Source of the DNA: Natronococcus pandeyae
Lineage (GTDB): Archaea; Halobacteriota; Halobacteria; Halobacteriales; Natrialbaceae
Direction: 5' to 3'
DNA: 64,000 nt
Assembly (NCBI RefSeq): GCF_008122205.1
Contig: NZ_PHNJ01000009.1
Coordinates: 124,001 to 188,000, forward strand
Every line of letters starts with the position of its first letter. Within the stretch, counting starts at the first letter, position 1. Below, piece after piece: positions 46,474 through 54,558 of the stretch. The position numbers and the translations under genes are program-made. The notes beneath the pieces were generated by a model, which was not told where the DNA came from, did no database searches, and worked only from the letters and a program-made list of their open reading frames with translations.

Positions 46474-48093
46474 TTAGCGATCGGCGACGGCGCCGACGAA
46501 TCCGACCTCGGTTCCGCCACCGGGCGTCTTCCAGGTCAGCTCCGCTTCCCGGAGGACGGCCGGATCGTTACCCGACTTCGACCACTTCTCGAGCGCTTCC
46601 GCGGCGACAGACCACACAGTCTCGAAGCTGCTTGCCTTCAGATTCGAGAGAATCGTGTCGATCCGCATCCGCTTCGGTTCGCCCTCCTGGTCGAACTCGA
46701 TTTCGGCGCCGTTCTCCGCCAACCACTGCTGGAACGGCGACGACTCGGCAACGTGATCGGCGAGACCCATCACGTGCTGGATCCGGTCGGCGTAGTTCTC
46801 GATCGCGTACTCTGCGTTCTCGACGAGCGCTCGGAGTTCGTCGCGGTACTTCCGCACCCGAAACGAGACGTCGCCCTGGTCGAGCTCGAGGATGTCGCCG
46901 AGATCTTCGATCGCTCGGTAGATCGTCGCGGGGTGCTTCCCCAGCTGGTCGGCGAGATCGTCGACGGTCGAGCCGCCGTCGGTCGCGACCGACTCCGTGA
47001 CGTCGCGCGCCGTCTCGCCCATATCCCGGAGCGTCGTCATCAACAGGTGATCGGTCTTCGCCTCGAGGCGCGGCGTCGGATCCTCGTACAGTTCGACGGG
47101 CTGCTCTCGAGCCACCGCGTCGAAGTGATCGTCCGGAACGTAGACGCCGTTTCCGTCGGGCGCGAGCGGGATGTCTTCCCAGTGCAGCGCGTTCAACAGC
47201 GTCTCTTCGATCTGCTCGGTGACGTCGTGTCGATCGGCCCACGCCCACGCCTCCCCGTCGTTCATCTTCTTGTTGACCAGTACCTCCACCTTCGGGTGGT
47301 ACGACGGGTGGTCTTTCGAGACCGCATCCGGATCCGCGAGCTGGTAGATCTCGAGTTTGCGGCCGTAGGTGTGACCGGGTAGAAGTTCGCCGGCCGACGC
47401 TGGGTTTAGAAAGAGCCGGTTCTGGTGGTTGATTACCTCCTCGTTGTCGATGTGCAACTCGGCCTTGACGCCCTCGAGGTCGGCGAGGTGGTGGACGACC
47501 TTCTGGAGAACGCCGGCCGACGAGAGCTTTTCAGCCCACGATCGGCGGATTCGGACGTACCGCTCGTACGCCCACATCCGACTCGCCGAGTGCGGATCCG
47601 TCCGGAAGTACTCCGAGTGGATCCGCTCGCCGGCTTCCTCGAAAATCGCCGCGAAGAACTCGGGGAGCAGCTCGAGGCCGCGATCGGGTTCGACGTTACT
47701 CGTGTGGAACTCGACGTCGACGCCGTCGACCTCGCCGACCTGATTCTCCCACGGGAGATTCACCGGATCTCCGGTTTCCCAGTGGCGCATGTTCGGGAAC
47801 CGCGGCGAGACGTTGTACGACGCCTTCCGTTCACCGCGTCCACGGCCCACGATGTCCCACTCGTACAGCCGCTCGGCGTTGATCCCGTCGGACAGTCGCG
47901 GTGCGAAGCCGGACTTGCTGTAGCTCACTTTGATATGCCACGGCTCGCCGTCGATCTCGACGTCCAGCTCGAGGTATCCCTCGAACGGCGGTCCGAGCAT
48001 TACTGACGAGAGCGCGTCGTACGGTCCGCGGCCCCAGTCGGCCCACTTCCAGCGGCCTTCGACCTCGTGGGGCGTCGTCTCGGCCTGAGACAC
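46474..48093 (-). CDS. Large winged-helix protein, candidate replication initiator
   Basis: A 539-residue protein from GTG 48093. The N-terminal 300 residues have no domain I can name but contain many aromatic and basic residues (RWKWADWGRGPYDAL at the start). Residues about 365-415 form a winged helix (VDDLADQLGKHPATIYRAIEDLGDI). It is the last and largest gene of the early operon. Betapleolipoviruses lack the rolling-circle Rep of other pleolipoviruses and encode a large protein with a winged helix thought to initiate replication; this gene fits that place. I recall the family as DUF7845 but am not certain. Replication is an inference. Confidence 0.6.
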   Translation of the reverse strand: MSQAETTPHEVEGRWKWADWGRGPYDALSSVMLGPPFEGYLELDVEIDGEPWHIKVSYSKSGFAPRLSDGINAERLYEWDIVGRGRGERKASYNVSPRFPNMRHWETGDPVNLPWENQVGEVDGVDVEFHTSNVEPDRGLELLPEFFAAIFEEAGERIHSEYFRTDPHSASRMWAYERYVRIRRSWAEKLSSAGVLQKVVHHLADLEGVKAELHIDNEEVINHQNRLFLNPASAGELLPGHTYGRKLEIYQLADPDAVSKDHPSYHPKVEVLVNKKMNDGEAWAWADRHDVTEQIEETLLNALHWEDIPLAPDGNGVYVPDDHFDAVAREQPVELYEDPTPRLEAKTDHLLMTTLRDMGETARDVTESVATDGGSTVDDLADQLGKHPATIYRAIEDLGDILELDQGDVSFRVRKYRDELRALVENAEYAIENYADRIQHVMGLADHVAESSPFQQWLAENGAEIEFDQEGEPKRMRIDTILSNLKASSFETVWSVAAEALEKWSKSGNDPAVLREAELTWKTPGGGTEVGFVGAVADR

Positions 48094-48094
48094 G

Positions 48095-48340
48095 CTACTC
48101 GCCCTCCTCGCGAGCAGTACGTACTACTGATCGATCACCGTCTGTCGTGGTGGGTGGCAGAATTTGACAGGGAGTTATCTCTTTATGCAGTTCCGTAACG
48201 TGGAGAATAGTGGTCCTCAGGGACAGAGGCACGTACCCTGGACCACCACCTACCGAGCCAGAGGGGGATTCACCCGTCCCCTTTCTGCTTCCTCGCGAGC
48301 TATCCTGATCCGTTCCGTTTGGCCACGTAGCGTCGCTCAC
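48095..48340 (-). CDS. Small protein upstream of the replication candidate
   Basis: An 81-residue frame from GTG 48340 to TAG 48095-48097. The start overlaps the stop of the previous gene (GTGA) and the stop lies one base before the next GTG. This tight chain supports a real gene although the product has no known domain. The first 35 residues are Gly/Ser-rich; the rest has a short strand-helix pattern (LRTTILHVTELHKEI). Confidence 0.5.
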   Translation of the reverse strand: MSDATWPNGTDQDSSRGSRKGTGESPSGSVGGGPGYVPLSLRTTILHVTELHKEITPCQILPPTTTDGDRSVVRTAREEGE

Positions 48341-48630
48341 GCCAACTCCCCCTGGTTCTCGAGCAGTCCGGAGAGGACCGCTACCGGGTTCCACCACGTC
48401 GCACCCTCGCACGGGTAGCAGACGTGCTTGAACGACGTGAGTTCAGTCGCCTCGAGGGCTGCCGGATCGGCGGTCGGCTCCTGGTCGACCTCCTCGAGGC
48501 GCACGCGTTTGACTCGGATCCGCCCACAGCCCACGCAGATCGCGTCGACGGGGATCCCGACCTGACCGGCGGCCGGCTTCGAGAGTTCTCCCTCGAGATC
48601 GCGGTCGCCGTGGTGGACGTCGGAACTCAC
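48337..48630 (-). CDS. Zinc-ribbon protein of early operon (97 residues)
   Basis: A 97-residue protein from GTG 48630, overlapping the previous gene's stop. Two CxxC knuckles (CVGCGRIRVKRV near residue 32 and CYPCEGATWW near residue 71) should bind one zinc ion. The residues RIRVKRVRLEEVD between are basic and suggest nucleic-acid or partner binding. Similar small proteins are common in haloarchaeal viruses. Confidence 0.7.
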   Translation of the reverse strand: MSSDVHHGDRDLEGELSKPAAGQVGIPVDAICVGCGRIRVKRVRLEEVDQEPTADPAALEATELTSFKHVCYPCEGATWWNPVAVLSGLLENQGELA

Positions 48631-48800
48631 CGCGAATCACCGCCGTCGAAACACTCGTGACGGCGACCGTCGGCGATCGTATAGAGACGCTGTCGACAGA
48701 ACCGACAGTTTCGAATCCGATCGGCTCGCGCCCAGTTCCCAGCGATGTCCCGGATCTGTGCCTGACCGTCTCTCACCTCGAGGTCGGTATCGGAACTCAT
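48627..48800 (-). CDS. Short zinc-finger protein of early operon (57 residues)
   Basis: A 57-residue protein from ATG 48800. It contains CRFCRQRLYTIADGRRHECF, a likely zinc site made of a CxxC plus a His/Cys pair. Its start overlaps the stop of the preceding gene (ATGA) and its stop overlaps the following start (GTGA). This places it firmly in the operon. Function unknown. Confidence 0.65.
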   Translation of the reverse strand: MSSDTDLEVRDGQAQIRDIAGNWARADRIRNCRFCRQRLYTIADGRRHECFDGGDSR

Positions 48801-49318
48801 AGCCGACCACCCACGGGTGCCGCCGGATCGACGAACTCGGGATCGATCACGTGCGACCACCCGAGTTTCGCGACCTCGGATTCCGAGCGCGACCCGCCGA
48901 CGTCGTACCACCGACCGCGAAGCAGCTCGTCGAACAGGCTCGCCGGCACGATCGCGCGGGCGACCTGGGGCAACCCCGGCCGCGGAAGGTACACTGTGAG
49001 CAGGTACATCCCGCCGGCCTCGAGCAGTTGCTCGTGGGCTGCTCGCTTCACGTAGAATCGACCACGCGTCGATCCGCTCCCGTTGGCCGTCCGGATCTGA
49101 CAGCCCTTGATCTCGACAGGGACGCCCGGTTCGACGAGGACGATCCCGAAGAACGGCAGTGACTCACTCGGATCGAGGACGGCCGACGTCCGCGCGTCGT
49201 GCCAGGTGGCCGTCCGATCACCGACGTACTCCAGGGCGTCGACGGTCTGGACGATCTCGGCCTCGAGGGCGTCCCCGCTGGCCTTCGAACTCTCGAGCGC
49301 CGATGCTCGAGAGCTCAT
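48797..49318 (-). CDS. PD-(D/E)XK nuclease-like protein (copy 2)
   Basis: A 173-residue protein. The core TATWHDARTSAVLD...GVPVEIKGCQIR has the Asp and the E-x-K of PD-(D/E)XK enzymes, followed by a strand and helix (GRFYVKRAAHEQLLEAGGMY). The block from VEIK onward resembles the protein at 41996-42379 (PVEIKST...FKVYRKYHEKL). It may process DNA during replication or resolve junctions. The start overlaps the preceding 41-residue gene. The nuclease reading is a motif-level inference. Confidence 0.6.
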   Translation of the reverse strand: MSSRASALESSKASGDALEAEIVQTVDALEYVGDRTATWHDARTSAVLDPSESLPFFGIVLVEPGVPVEIKGCQIRTANGSGSTRGRFYVKRAAHEQLLEAGGMYLLTVYLPRPGLPQVARAIVPASLFDELLRGRWYDVGGSRSESEVAKLGWSHVIDPEFVDPAAPVGGRL

Positions 49319-49440
49319 CGCGAACCACCGGTCTCAAACGCGCGCCGAACCTGCTCGTCAGTCGCCTGCTCCGCAGGGTGGGCTATGGGCGTTCGACTCG
49401 CGACGTGGTACAGCTGACTCGCCGGAACGAACTCCGTCAT
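49315..49440 (-). CDS. Very small early-operon protein (41 residues)
   Basis: A 41-residue frame from ATG 49440, beginning MTEFVPASQLYHVASRTP and ending RRAFETGGSR. It overlaps its neighbours by four bases on both sides (ATGA), which makes translation very likely. A broken copy at about 30010-30143 in the relic shows that the sequence is conserved between elements. Function unknown. Confidence 0.6.
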   Translation of the reverse strand: MTEFVPASQLYHVASRTPIAHPAEQATDEQVRRAFETGGSR

Positions 49441-50036
49441 CGGCCACCTCCCGACCCGTCGGCCGTCATCGCCTCTTTCGCGTCCTTGATTCGCCGGAAC
49501 TCCGCCGTGCTGCCGCCGTTATCGGGATGGGCGTCTTTGATTTTATCGCGGAACGCCCGCCGGGTTTCGGACTCGCTCGCGTTCGGAGCGACGTCCAGGA
49601 TTTCGTGCGGCGGAATTTCGGCGGCGATCGGTTCCTCGTCTGCCGGCGGCAGTCGCGCGTTCGCGAACTCCGACTCGCCGGTGACGACCGGCCGCTGCTC
49701 CATCTTCCGCTTCTCGCGGACGTACAGCCCGACGGTTCGTACGTTATCGCGGAGCCTCGAGAAACGGTCGCAGGCCACCGCGTACTGCTCGCCGTCCATG
49801 CTCCAGCGGAGCACGAAACCGGGATCGTCAGGGTTTGCACGGGCGTACGGCCGCTGATCCTTCTTGCGCTTCCGGGCGTCGAACGAATAGCGGAACTCGT
49901 CGACGTCGAGTCGCGACAGCTCCGCCTCGAGATCGTCGAACGCCTTCGACAGCGAGACGTCGAAATTATTGTTTCGGGCCCGGTTGCCGGTCGGCGTTCG
50001 GTCGAACTCCGGCGGCCACTCGAGACGGTCAGACAT
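49437..50036 (-). CDS. J-domain protein of provirus
   Basis: A 199-residue protein from ATG 50036. The last 65 residues form a J domain: HEILDVAPNASESETRRAFRDKIKDAHPDNGG, with the HPD motif needed to stimulate Hsp70/DnaK ATPase. The N-terminal 130 residues look like a separate beta-rich domain (FRYSFDARKRKKDQRPYARAN, VLRWSMDGEQYAVA). Virus J-proteins recruit the host chaperone, for example to remodel replication complexes. It is the second gene of the early operon, starting eight bases inside the first. Confidence 0.85.
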   Translation of the reverse strand: MSDRLEWPPEFDRTPTGNRARNNNFDVSLSKAFDDLEAELSRLDVDEFRYSFDARKRKKDQRPYARANPDDPGFVLRWSMDGEQYAVACDRFSRLRDNVRTVGLYVREKRKMEQRPVVTGESEFANARLPPADEEPIAAEIPPHEILDVAPNASESETRRAFRDKIKDAHPDNGGSTAEFRRIKDAKEAMTADGSGGGR

Positions 50037-50259
50037 CGGCCTCACCTCCGTGACGGCCAGGCGACGTCTCCGGATCCGGGATCGGGACGTCGACGCCAGC
50101 GGCCGAACCGCGGTTCAGTCGAGCGAAGCTATCACAGTCACCGCAACGGTGGATGCGGTTGCTGTCGTCACCGAAGACGCGACGGAACTGGTCCGAAACG
50201 TGGGCGCCGCAGTGAAGGCACGTACCGTCGGCAGAGTGTGTGAATAATTCTGCCGACAT
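50029..50259 (-). CDS. Small zinc-ribbon protein, first gene of early operon
   Basis: A 76-residue protein from ATG 50259, preceded by GGAGGTG. Zinc knuckles are CLHCGAHV (residue 14) and HRCGDCD (residue 36), with FRRVFGDD between. I recall this as the DUF7563 type common in halophilic elements. A near-identical copy is at 30136-30366 in the relic, with most changes conservative. It opens the operon of eight overlapping genes running to 46474. Confidence 0.75.
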   Translation of the reverse strand: MSAELFTHSADGTCLHCGAHVSDQFRRVFGDDSNRIHRCGDCDSFARLNRGSAAGVDVPIPDPETSPGRHGGEADV

Positions 50260-50308
50260 CACGGCCACCTCCAAACGCCGCTGACGTCACTCTCAGGGGT
50301 ATGAGACG

Positions 50309-50327
50309 CTAAGAGTTGAATACTTAG
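50309..50327. promoter_or_regulatory. Conserved palindrome before early operon
   Basis: CTAAGAGTTGAATACTTAG is an imperfect inverted repeat (7 of 9 arm positions). The minus strand gives a TATA-like CTAAGTATTC about 60 bases before the first gene. The relic copy at 30416-30434 keeps the pattern. It is likely the early promoter with overlapping operator. Confidence 0.6.
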
Positions 50328-50338
50328 AAAATTTCGAG

Positions 50339-50351
50339 TGGGACCGCCGAG
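50339..50351. repeat. attR of the provirus (within tRNA-Pro 3' end)
   Basis: This is identical over 13 bases to attL at 30446-30458. It covers the discriminator base, the 3' acceptor strand and the first T-stem bases of the tRNA. Confidence 0.88.
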
Positions 50352-50409
50352 AATTGAACTCGGGTCCTACGGACCCCATCCGCAGAGGATACCACTACCC
50401 CACGGTCCC
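50339..50409 (-). tRNA. tRNA-Pro (anticodon GGG)
   Basis: The minus strand folds as a tRNA: acceptor GGGACCG pairs with CGGTCCC, discriminator A, T-arm CCGAG-TTCAATT-CTCGG, and anticodon stem TGCGG/CCGTA with loop ATGGGGT, giving anticodon GGG (proline codons CCC and CCU). No intron is visible and no CCA is encoded. Its 3' 13 bases are the att site of the provirus, and the gene stays complete after integration. Confidence 0.95.
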
Positions 50410-50542
50410 GTACATAGATCGATGGCCGTCTATCGTTTAAGCGTGTCGTTTTGGAAGCAGCGAGCCACCTCGAGAGGCGTTCAGTCCTCGACACCGCGTC
50501 TCACGGAGGAACTCGAGCGGACGGCTCACACGCTCGGAGCCG

Positions 50543-51892
50543 TCAACGACGATACCGCTCGAGAGACGCCGGAAGCCGTTTCGCGACGGTCCCGCCGAGA
50601 CGGTCCCGGGTCGAACCGAGCAGTCCGTTCGGGACGAACAGGACGAACAGCACGAAGACGATCCCGAGGTACAGTTGGCTGCGGCCGTCGACGGCCGCGT
50701 TGATCGCGTCGAGAACCGTCACGCCGGCGACGTCGGTCGTCAGCAGTCCCTCGGGAAGCGTCTCCCGGAGGTAGGGCGCGAGCCCGCCCTGTTCCGCGGA
50801 GAGGACGTCCTCGAGCCACTCGTAGAGGACGGTGCCGAACAGCGGCCCGGCGAGCGTACCGAGCCCGCCGATGATCGCGACGATCAGGGCGTCGGCCGTC
50901 ACCAGGAAGTAAAACGTGTTGTCCGGCGACGCGCCGCCCGCGTACGCGGCGAACAGGGCCCCGGCGATGGCCGCGAAGAAGGCGCTGAAGCCGAACGCGA
51001 CCATCTTGTACCAGAACACGTTGTAGCCGATCGCCCTGGCGCGCTCTTCGTTCTCGCGGATGGCGATCATCACGCGGCCGAACGGCGAGTGGATGATCCG
51101 CTGCATCGCGAAGTAGCTGAGGACGACGATCAGCCCGATCGCGTAGTAGGAGGTCATGGTCGCCGAGACGTCGATGCCCAGCCCGAGCACGTTCTCGAAG
51201 CTGTCACCCGACAGCCGACCGAGCGCGACCGAGAGCGAGTCCACGAACGGAATCCGGATCTCGGGCGTCGGTCCCGCGAGGTTCGGGCCCTCCTGTGGGT
51301 TCGAGGCGACGTACCCCCAGTTCCGGACGAGTTCGTAGATCACCTGGGCGACTCCGAGCGTGATCATCGCGAAGTAGACGCCAGAGAGCCGGAACGAGAC
51401 GGCGCCGACCGCGAGCGCGAGTCCGAACGCGAGTAGTCCACCGAGGACCATCGTGACCACGAACGGCGTGCCCTCGGGCAGGATCGGAACGTCCCCGTTG
51501 GCAACGAGGACGATGAAGTACGCCCCGACGCCGTAGAACGCGGCGTGGCCGAACGAGAGGTAGCCGGTGTAACCGCTGATGAAGTCGAAGCTCATCGCGA
51601 ACAGCCCGAGGAACAGCATCGCGATCATGAACGTCAGTCCGGGGAGGAAGGCGTTGAACTCCGCTCCGAGCGGTGTTCGAAGCAGGACACCGTACAGCGG
51701 CGGATAGACGACGAAAACGGCGATCACGAACAGGTGGACGACGTGATCACGGGCGTACTGGCGAAGCCAGTGCTCGTCGGTCGCGACCTCGCGGGTAGAC
51801 TCGGTCGCTGTGGCACCCGGCTGCTCTGCAGTCGCGTCCACGTCGGTACCGCCGTCACCGACGTGGTCGTCGGAATTCGGGCTAATGGCCAC
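50543..51892 (-). CDS. livM: Branched-chain amino-acid type ABC transporter permease LivM
   Basis: A 449-residue permease with about ten helices. The LivM signature is seen around GYTGYLSFGHAAFYGVGAY and in the loop region FGRVMIAIRENEERARAIGYN, which contacts the ATPase. A 50-residue hydrophilic N-terminus is typical of haloarchaea. It pairs with LivH to form the membrane channel and is the last gene of the operon. It overlaps LivH by 11 bases. The substrate is probably leucine/isoleucine/valine, but urea or other amides are also possible for this family. Confidence 0.92.
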   Translation of the reverse strand: MAISPNSDDHVGDGGTDVDATAEQPGATATESTREVATDEHWLRQYARDHVVHLFVIAVFVVYPPLYGVLLRTPLGAEFNAFLPGLTFMIAMLFLGLFAMSFDFISGYTGYLSFGHAAFYGVGAYFIVLVANGDVPILPEGTPFVVTMVLGGLLAFGLALAVGAVSFRLSGVYFAMITLGVAQVIYELVRNWGYVASNPQEGPNLAGPTPEIRIPFVDSLSVALGRLSGDSFENVLGLGIDVSATMTSYYAIGLIVVLSYFAMQRIIHSPFGRVMIAIRENEERARAIGYNVFWYKMVAFGFSAFFAAIAGALFAAYAGGASPDNTFYFLVTADALIVAIIGGLGTLAGPLFGTVLYEWLEDVLSAEQGGLAPYLRETLPEGLLTTDVAGVTVLDAINAAVDGRSQLYLGIVFVLFVLFVPNGLLGSTRDRLGGTVAKRLPASLERYRR

Positions 51893-52949
51893 CCACCTCC
51901 TCGACGCCGTACAGCCCCTGCGGACGGACGATCAGCGCGATCACGAGCAGGGCGAAGACCGTCACCTCCGGCAGTCCTGGGAAGGGGACGATCCCAGTGT
52001 TGAACAGCCACGTCGTCAGGGAGTCGGCGATGCCGACGATCACCGCCGCCGCGAGCGTCCCCTTGAACGAGCCGAGACCGCCGATAACGACGACGACGAA
52101 CGCGTACAGCAACACGTCGATGTTGAGCAGGACGCTCGCGCCCCAGGTCGGATCCCACGTGAGGAAGACGCCGCCGACGGCCGCGAGGCCGGTCCCGAGA
52201 CCGAAGACGATCGTGAACGCCTTGCGGACGTCGATACCGAGGGCCTCGACCATCTCGGGATCCTCACTCCCCGCTCGGATGTACAGGCCGTACAGGGTCC
52301 GGTTGAGGAACAGCCAGACCGAGACGGCGACCGCGACGCCGGCGATGGCCGCGAACAGGTAGAAACCCCGGATGTTCGCGCCGAGAATCGAGTGAAACGA
52401 CTCGAGCGGCGCGGGAATGGTCGATGCCGCTGCCGTCCAGGATGGTTCGGGCTGGAGTCCCCGTACCGACGTCACGATCCGGGCCCCTTCCTCCAGAATC
52501 AGGCCGACACCGAAGGTCAGCAGGATCTGGTACATCGGCGTCCGGTCGTAGATCGGTCGGACGAGACCGACCTCGAGGACGCTACCGAAAGCCGTCATGA
52601 GCGCGAAGACGACGGCGACAACGACGACGAAGAAGGCCACCCGCGTGATCGGCCCCGTGCCGCTCGAGACGGCAAGGACCAGCAGGACGCCGCCGAGATA
52701 CGCACCGAGCATCGCGAACGCGCCGTGAGCGAAGTTGAGCACGCCCATGAGGCCGAAGACGAGCGTCAGGCCGACGGCGATAATGAAGTAGATCGCTGCC
52801 TTGCCGAGCCCCTCGATGACGATCCGGGCGAGGGTACCGGGCTGGAGAAGCCGACCGATCGCGTCGATAGCGAGTGGCGCATCCTGGACGAGCGCCGCCG
52901 GGACGAGCGCCGGAACGAGCGTCGCCAGCGCGGCCACAACGCCCGTCAT
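51882..52949 (-). CDS. livH: Branched-chain amino-acid type ABC transporter permease LivH
   Basis: A 355-residue permease with about eight helices. LivH features include GLMGVLNFAHGAFAMLGAY and the cytoplasmic loop GLYIRAGSEDPEMVEALGID, followed by GGLGSFKGTLAAAVIVG. It forms the channel with LivM. Its ATG overlaps the LivF stop (ATGA). A longer extracellular loop around residues 165-200 is an insertion compared with the bacterial protein. Confidence 0.92.
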   Translation of the reverse strand: MTGVVAALATLVPALVPAALVQDAPLAIDAIGRLLQPGTLARIVIEGLGKAAIYFIIAVGLTLVFGLMGVLNFAHGAFAMLGAYLGGVLLVLAVSSGTGPITRVAFFVVVVAVVFALMTAFGSVLEVGLVRPIYDRTPMYQILLTFGVGLILEEGARIVTSVRGLQPEPSWTAAASTIPAPLESFHSILGANIRGFYLFAAIAGVAVAVSVWLFLNRTLYGLYIRAGSEDPEMVEALGIDVRKAFTIVFGLGTGLAAVGGVFLTWDPTWGASVLLNIDVLLYAFVVVVIGGLGSFKGTLAAAVIVGIADSLTTWLFNTGIVPFPGLPEVTVFALLVIALIVRPQGLYGVEEVGGH

Positions 52950-53704
52950 GCCGAGAGATACCTCCGGATCCGTTCGTCGTCGGCGGTCACACCCTCGGTC
53001 GATCCGGACTCGACGACCGTCCCGTGATCGAGCAGGTAGAACCTGTCGGCCAGATCCATCGCCAGCGGGAAGTTCTGTTCGACCAGAACCATGGTCGTCT
53101 CCGCCGACGCCTCCCGAAGCGCGTCGACGACCTGGTCGACGATCATCGGTGCCAGCCCCTCGCTCGGTTCGTCGACCAGCAGCAGGTCGTTGTCGCCGAC
53201 CATCCCGCGAGCGATCGCCAGCATCTGCTGTTGGCCGCCACTCAGGTTCCGGGCCTCCTTGTCGCGGAACCGCTCGAGGTCGGGGAACAACTCGAAGACG
53301 TAGTCGCGTAACGCCTCATACTCCTGATCCGGCCCGACCGAGACGCGGACGTTCTCCTCGACGGTGAGGTAGCCGAACATCCGCCGTTCTTCGGGCACCC
53401 AGCCGATCCCCTCGTCGGCGACCTCGTGGGTGCTCTCGCCGGTGACGTCCTCTCCGCTGAACCGGACCGTTCCCTCGCGGGGCGGCGTCAACTGGAGAAT
53501 CGATCGGAGCGTCGTCGTCTTTCCGACCCCGTTGCGGCCGATGAGTGCGACGATCTCGCCCTCCTCGACCGAAAGATTGACTCCTTGAAGGATGTGGCTC
53601 TCGCCGTAGTACGTGTGGACGTCCTCGAGTTCGAGCAGGGGCGTCGATCGCTCGCGGTCGTCCGCTTCGGCGACGTCGCTCGTTTCGGTACCACTGCTAC
53701 TCAT
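52946..53704 (-). CDS. livF: ABC transporter ATP-binding protein LivF
   Basis: A 252-residue ATPase. Walker A is GRNGVGKT, the signature LSGGQQQ and Walker B LLLVDEP are all present, followed by the LivF-like SEGLAPMIVDQV. It starts with about 20 extra acidic residues. It powers uptake through LivH/LivM with LivG. The ATG at 53704 overlaps the LivG stop. Confidence 0.95.
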   Translation of the reverse strand: MSSSGTETSDVAEADDRERSTPLLELEDVHTYYGESHILQGVNLSVEEGEIVALIGRNGVGKTTTLRSILQLTPPREGTVRFSGEDVTGESTHEVADEGIGWVPEERRMFGYLTVEENVRVSVGPDQEYEALRDYVFELFPDLERFRDKEARNLSGGQQQMLAIARGMVGDNDLLLVDEPSEGLAPMIVDQVVDALREASAETTMVLVEQNFPLAMDLADRFYLLDHGTVVESGSTEGVTADDERIRRYLSA

Positions 53705-54558
53705 CCGGCCGACACCCCTCGATCGGGACCCTCGTCGGTGTCGCTGCTCGAGGCGCTCCCCTCGTAGCCACCCAGATACGCGCGCTGGACGGCCTCACTC
53801 TGTCGAACCTCCTCGGGTTCGCCCTGGGCGATCAGTTCGCCCCGGTTCAGGACGGCCACGCGGTCACTGATACCCATCACGACGTCCATATTGTGTTCGA
53901 TCAGCATGATCGCGTGGTCCTCGGCGACGTCCTCGATGATGTCCGTCACCTGATCGACGTCCTCGCTCGAGACGCCGGCCGTCGGCTCGTCCAGTAACAG
54001 CACGTCGGGGTCGCCGGCGAGGGCGATGCCGATCTCGAGGTTGCGTTTCTCGCCGTGACTGAGGTTTTCGGCCGCCCGGTCGGCAGCCCCCTCGAGGCCG
54101 ATTCGCTCGAGGATCGAGTCGGCCGCCGCGACGTGGTCGTCGAAGGCGTTGACGTTGCGCCAGAACTGCCAGGAGTCGCGCCCGCAATGGGCCTGTACGG
54201 CGACCCGGACGTTCTCACGGACCGAAACCGTCGGAAAGACGTTCGTTATCTGGTACGATCGATGGAGGCCGAGCAGTGCGGTTTCGTGCGGAGAGGCGGC
54301 GGTGATGTCGACGGCGCCGCCCTCGTCGTCACCGCCGGTCGGTTCCGCGTCTCGATTCGACGGCGCGAACTCGATCGTTCCCGCCGTCGGCTCGAGAACA
54401 CCCGTGAGAAGATTGAAAAACGTCGTCTTCCCTGCCCCGTTCGGCCCGATCACCGAACAGAGCTCGCCTTCCTCGAGCGTGAAGTCGACCCCGTCGACGG
54501 CGGTAATCCCGTCGAACTCCTTGGTGAGGTTGTGTGTGGAGAGTAACATGGGTCGCAT
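53701..54558 (-). CDS. livG: ABC transporter ATP-binding protein LivG
   Basis: A 285-residue ATPase. Walker A is GPNGAGKT, the signature is LSHGEKR (LivG type), and Walker B is VLLLDEP followed by TAGVSSED. The region ALLGLHRSYQITNVFP is typical of LivG. An acidic insertion of about 25 residues lies after ILE near residue 60. ATG 54558 follows the stop of the binding-protein gene with no gap; ATG 54549 is also possible. Confidence 0.95.
   Translation of the reverse strand: MRPMLLSTHNLTKEFDGITAVDGVDFTLEEGELCSVIGPNGAGKTTFFNLLTGVLEPTAGTIEFAPSNRDAEPTGGDDEGGAVDITAASPHETALLGLHRSYQITNVFPTVSVRENVRVAVQAHCGRDSWQFWRNVNAFDDHVAAADSILERIGLEGAADRAAENLSHGEKRNLEIGIALAGDPDVLLLDEPTAGVSSEDVDQVTDIIEDVAEDHAIMLIEHNMDVVMGISDRVAVLNRGELIAQGEPEEVRQSEAVQRAYLGGYEGSASSSDTDEGPDRGVSAG

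Larger units (their letters stand above)
30446..50351. mobile_element. Integrated pleolipovirus-like provirus at tRNA-Pro
   Basis: The element is about 19.9 kb and is bounded by 13-base direct repeats (30446-30458 and 50339-50351). The right copy is the 3' end of the intact tRNA-Pro gene. The integrase gene lies next to the left att copy. The gene order VP3-like, VP4-like spike, small membrane proteins, VP8-like ATPase is the pleolipovirus hallmark. Integrase plus tRNA integration plus a non-rolling-circle replication candidate fits the SNJ2-type temperate betapleolipovirus group (inference). No core gene looks broken, so it may be active. The AT-rich genes at 42403-46099 and the pilin module at 32602-35277 make it larger than the roughly 17-kb SNJ2. 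Confidence 0.88.

Noticed and set aside
30446-50351. Reading the element as an integrative plasmid or conjugative element instead of a provirus
   Set aside because: No conjugation genes are visible, while the VP3/VP4/VP8-like order and Tat-exported spike fit a pleolipovirus.
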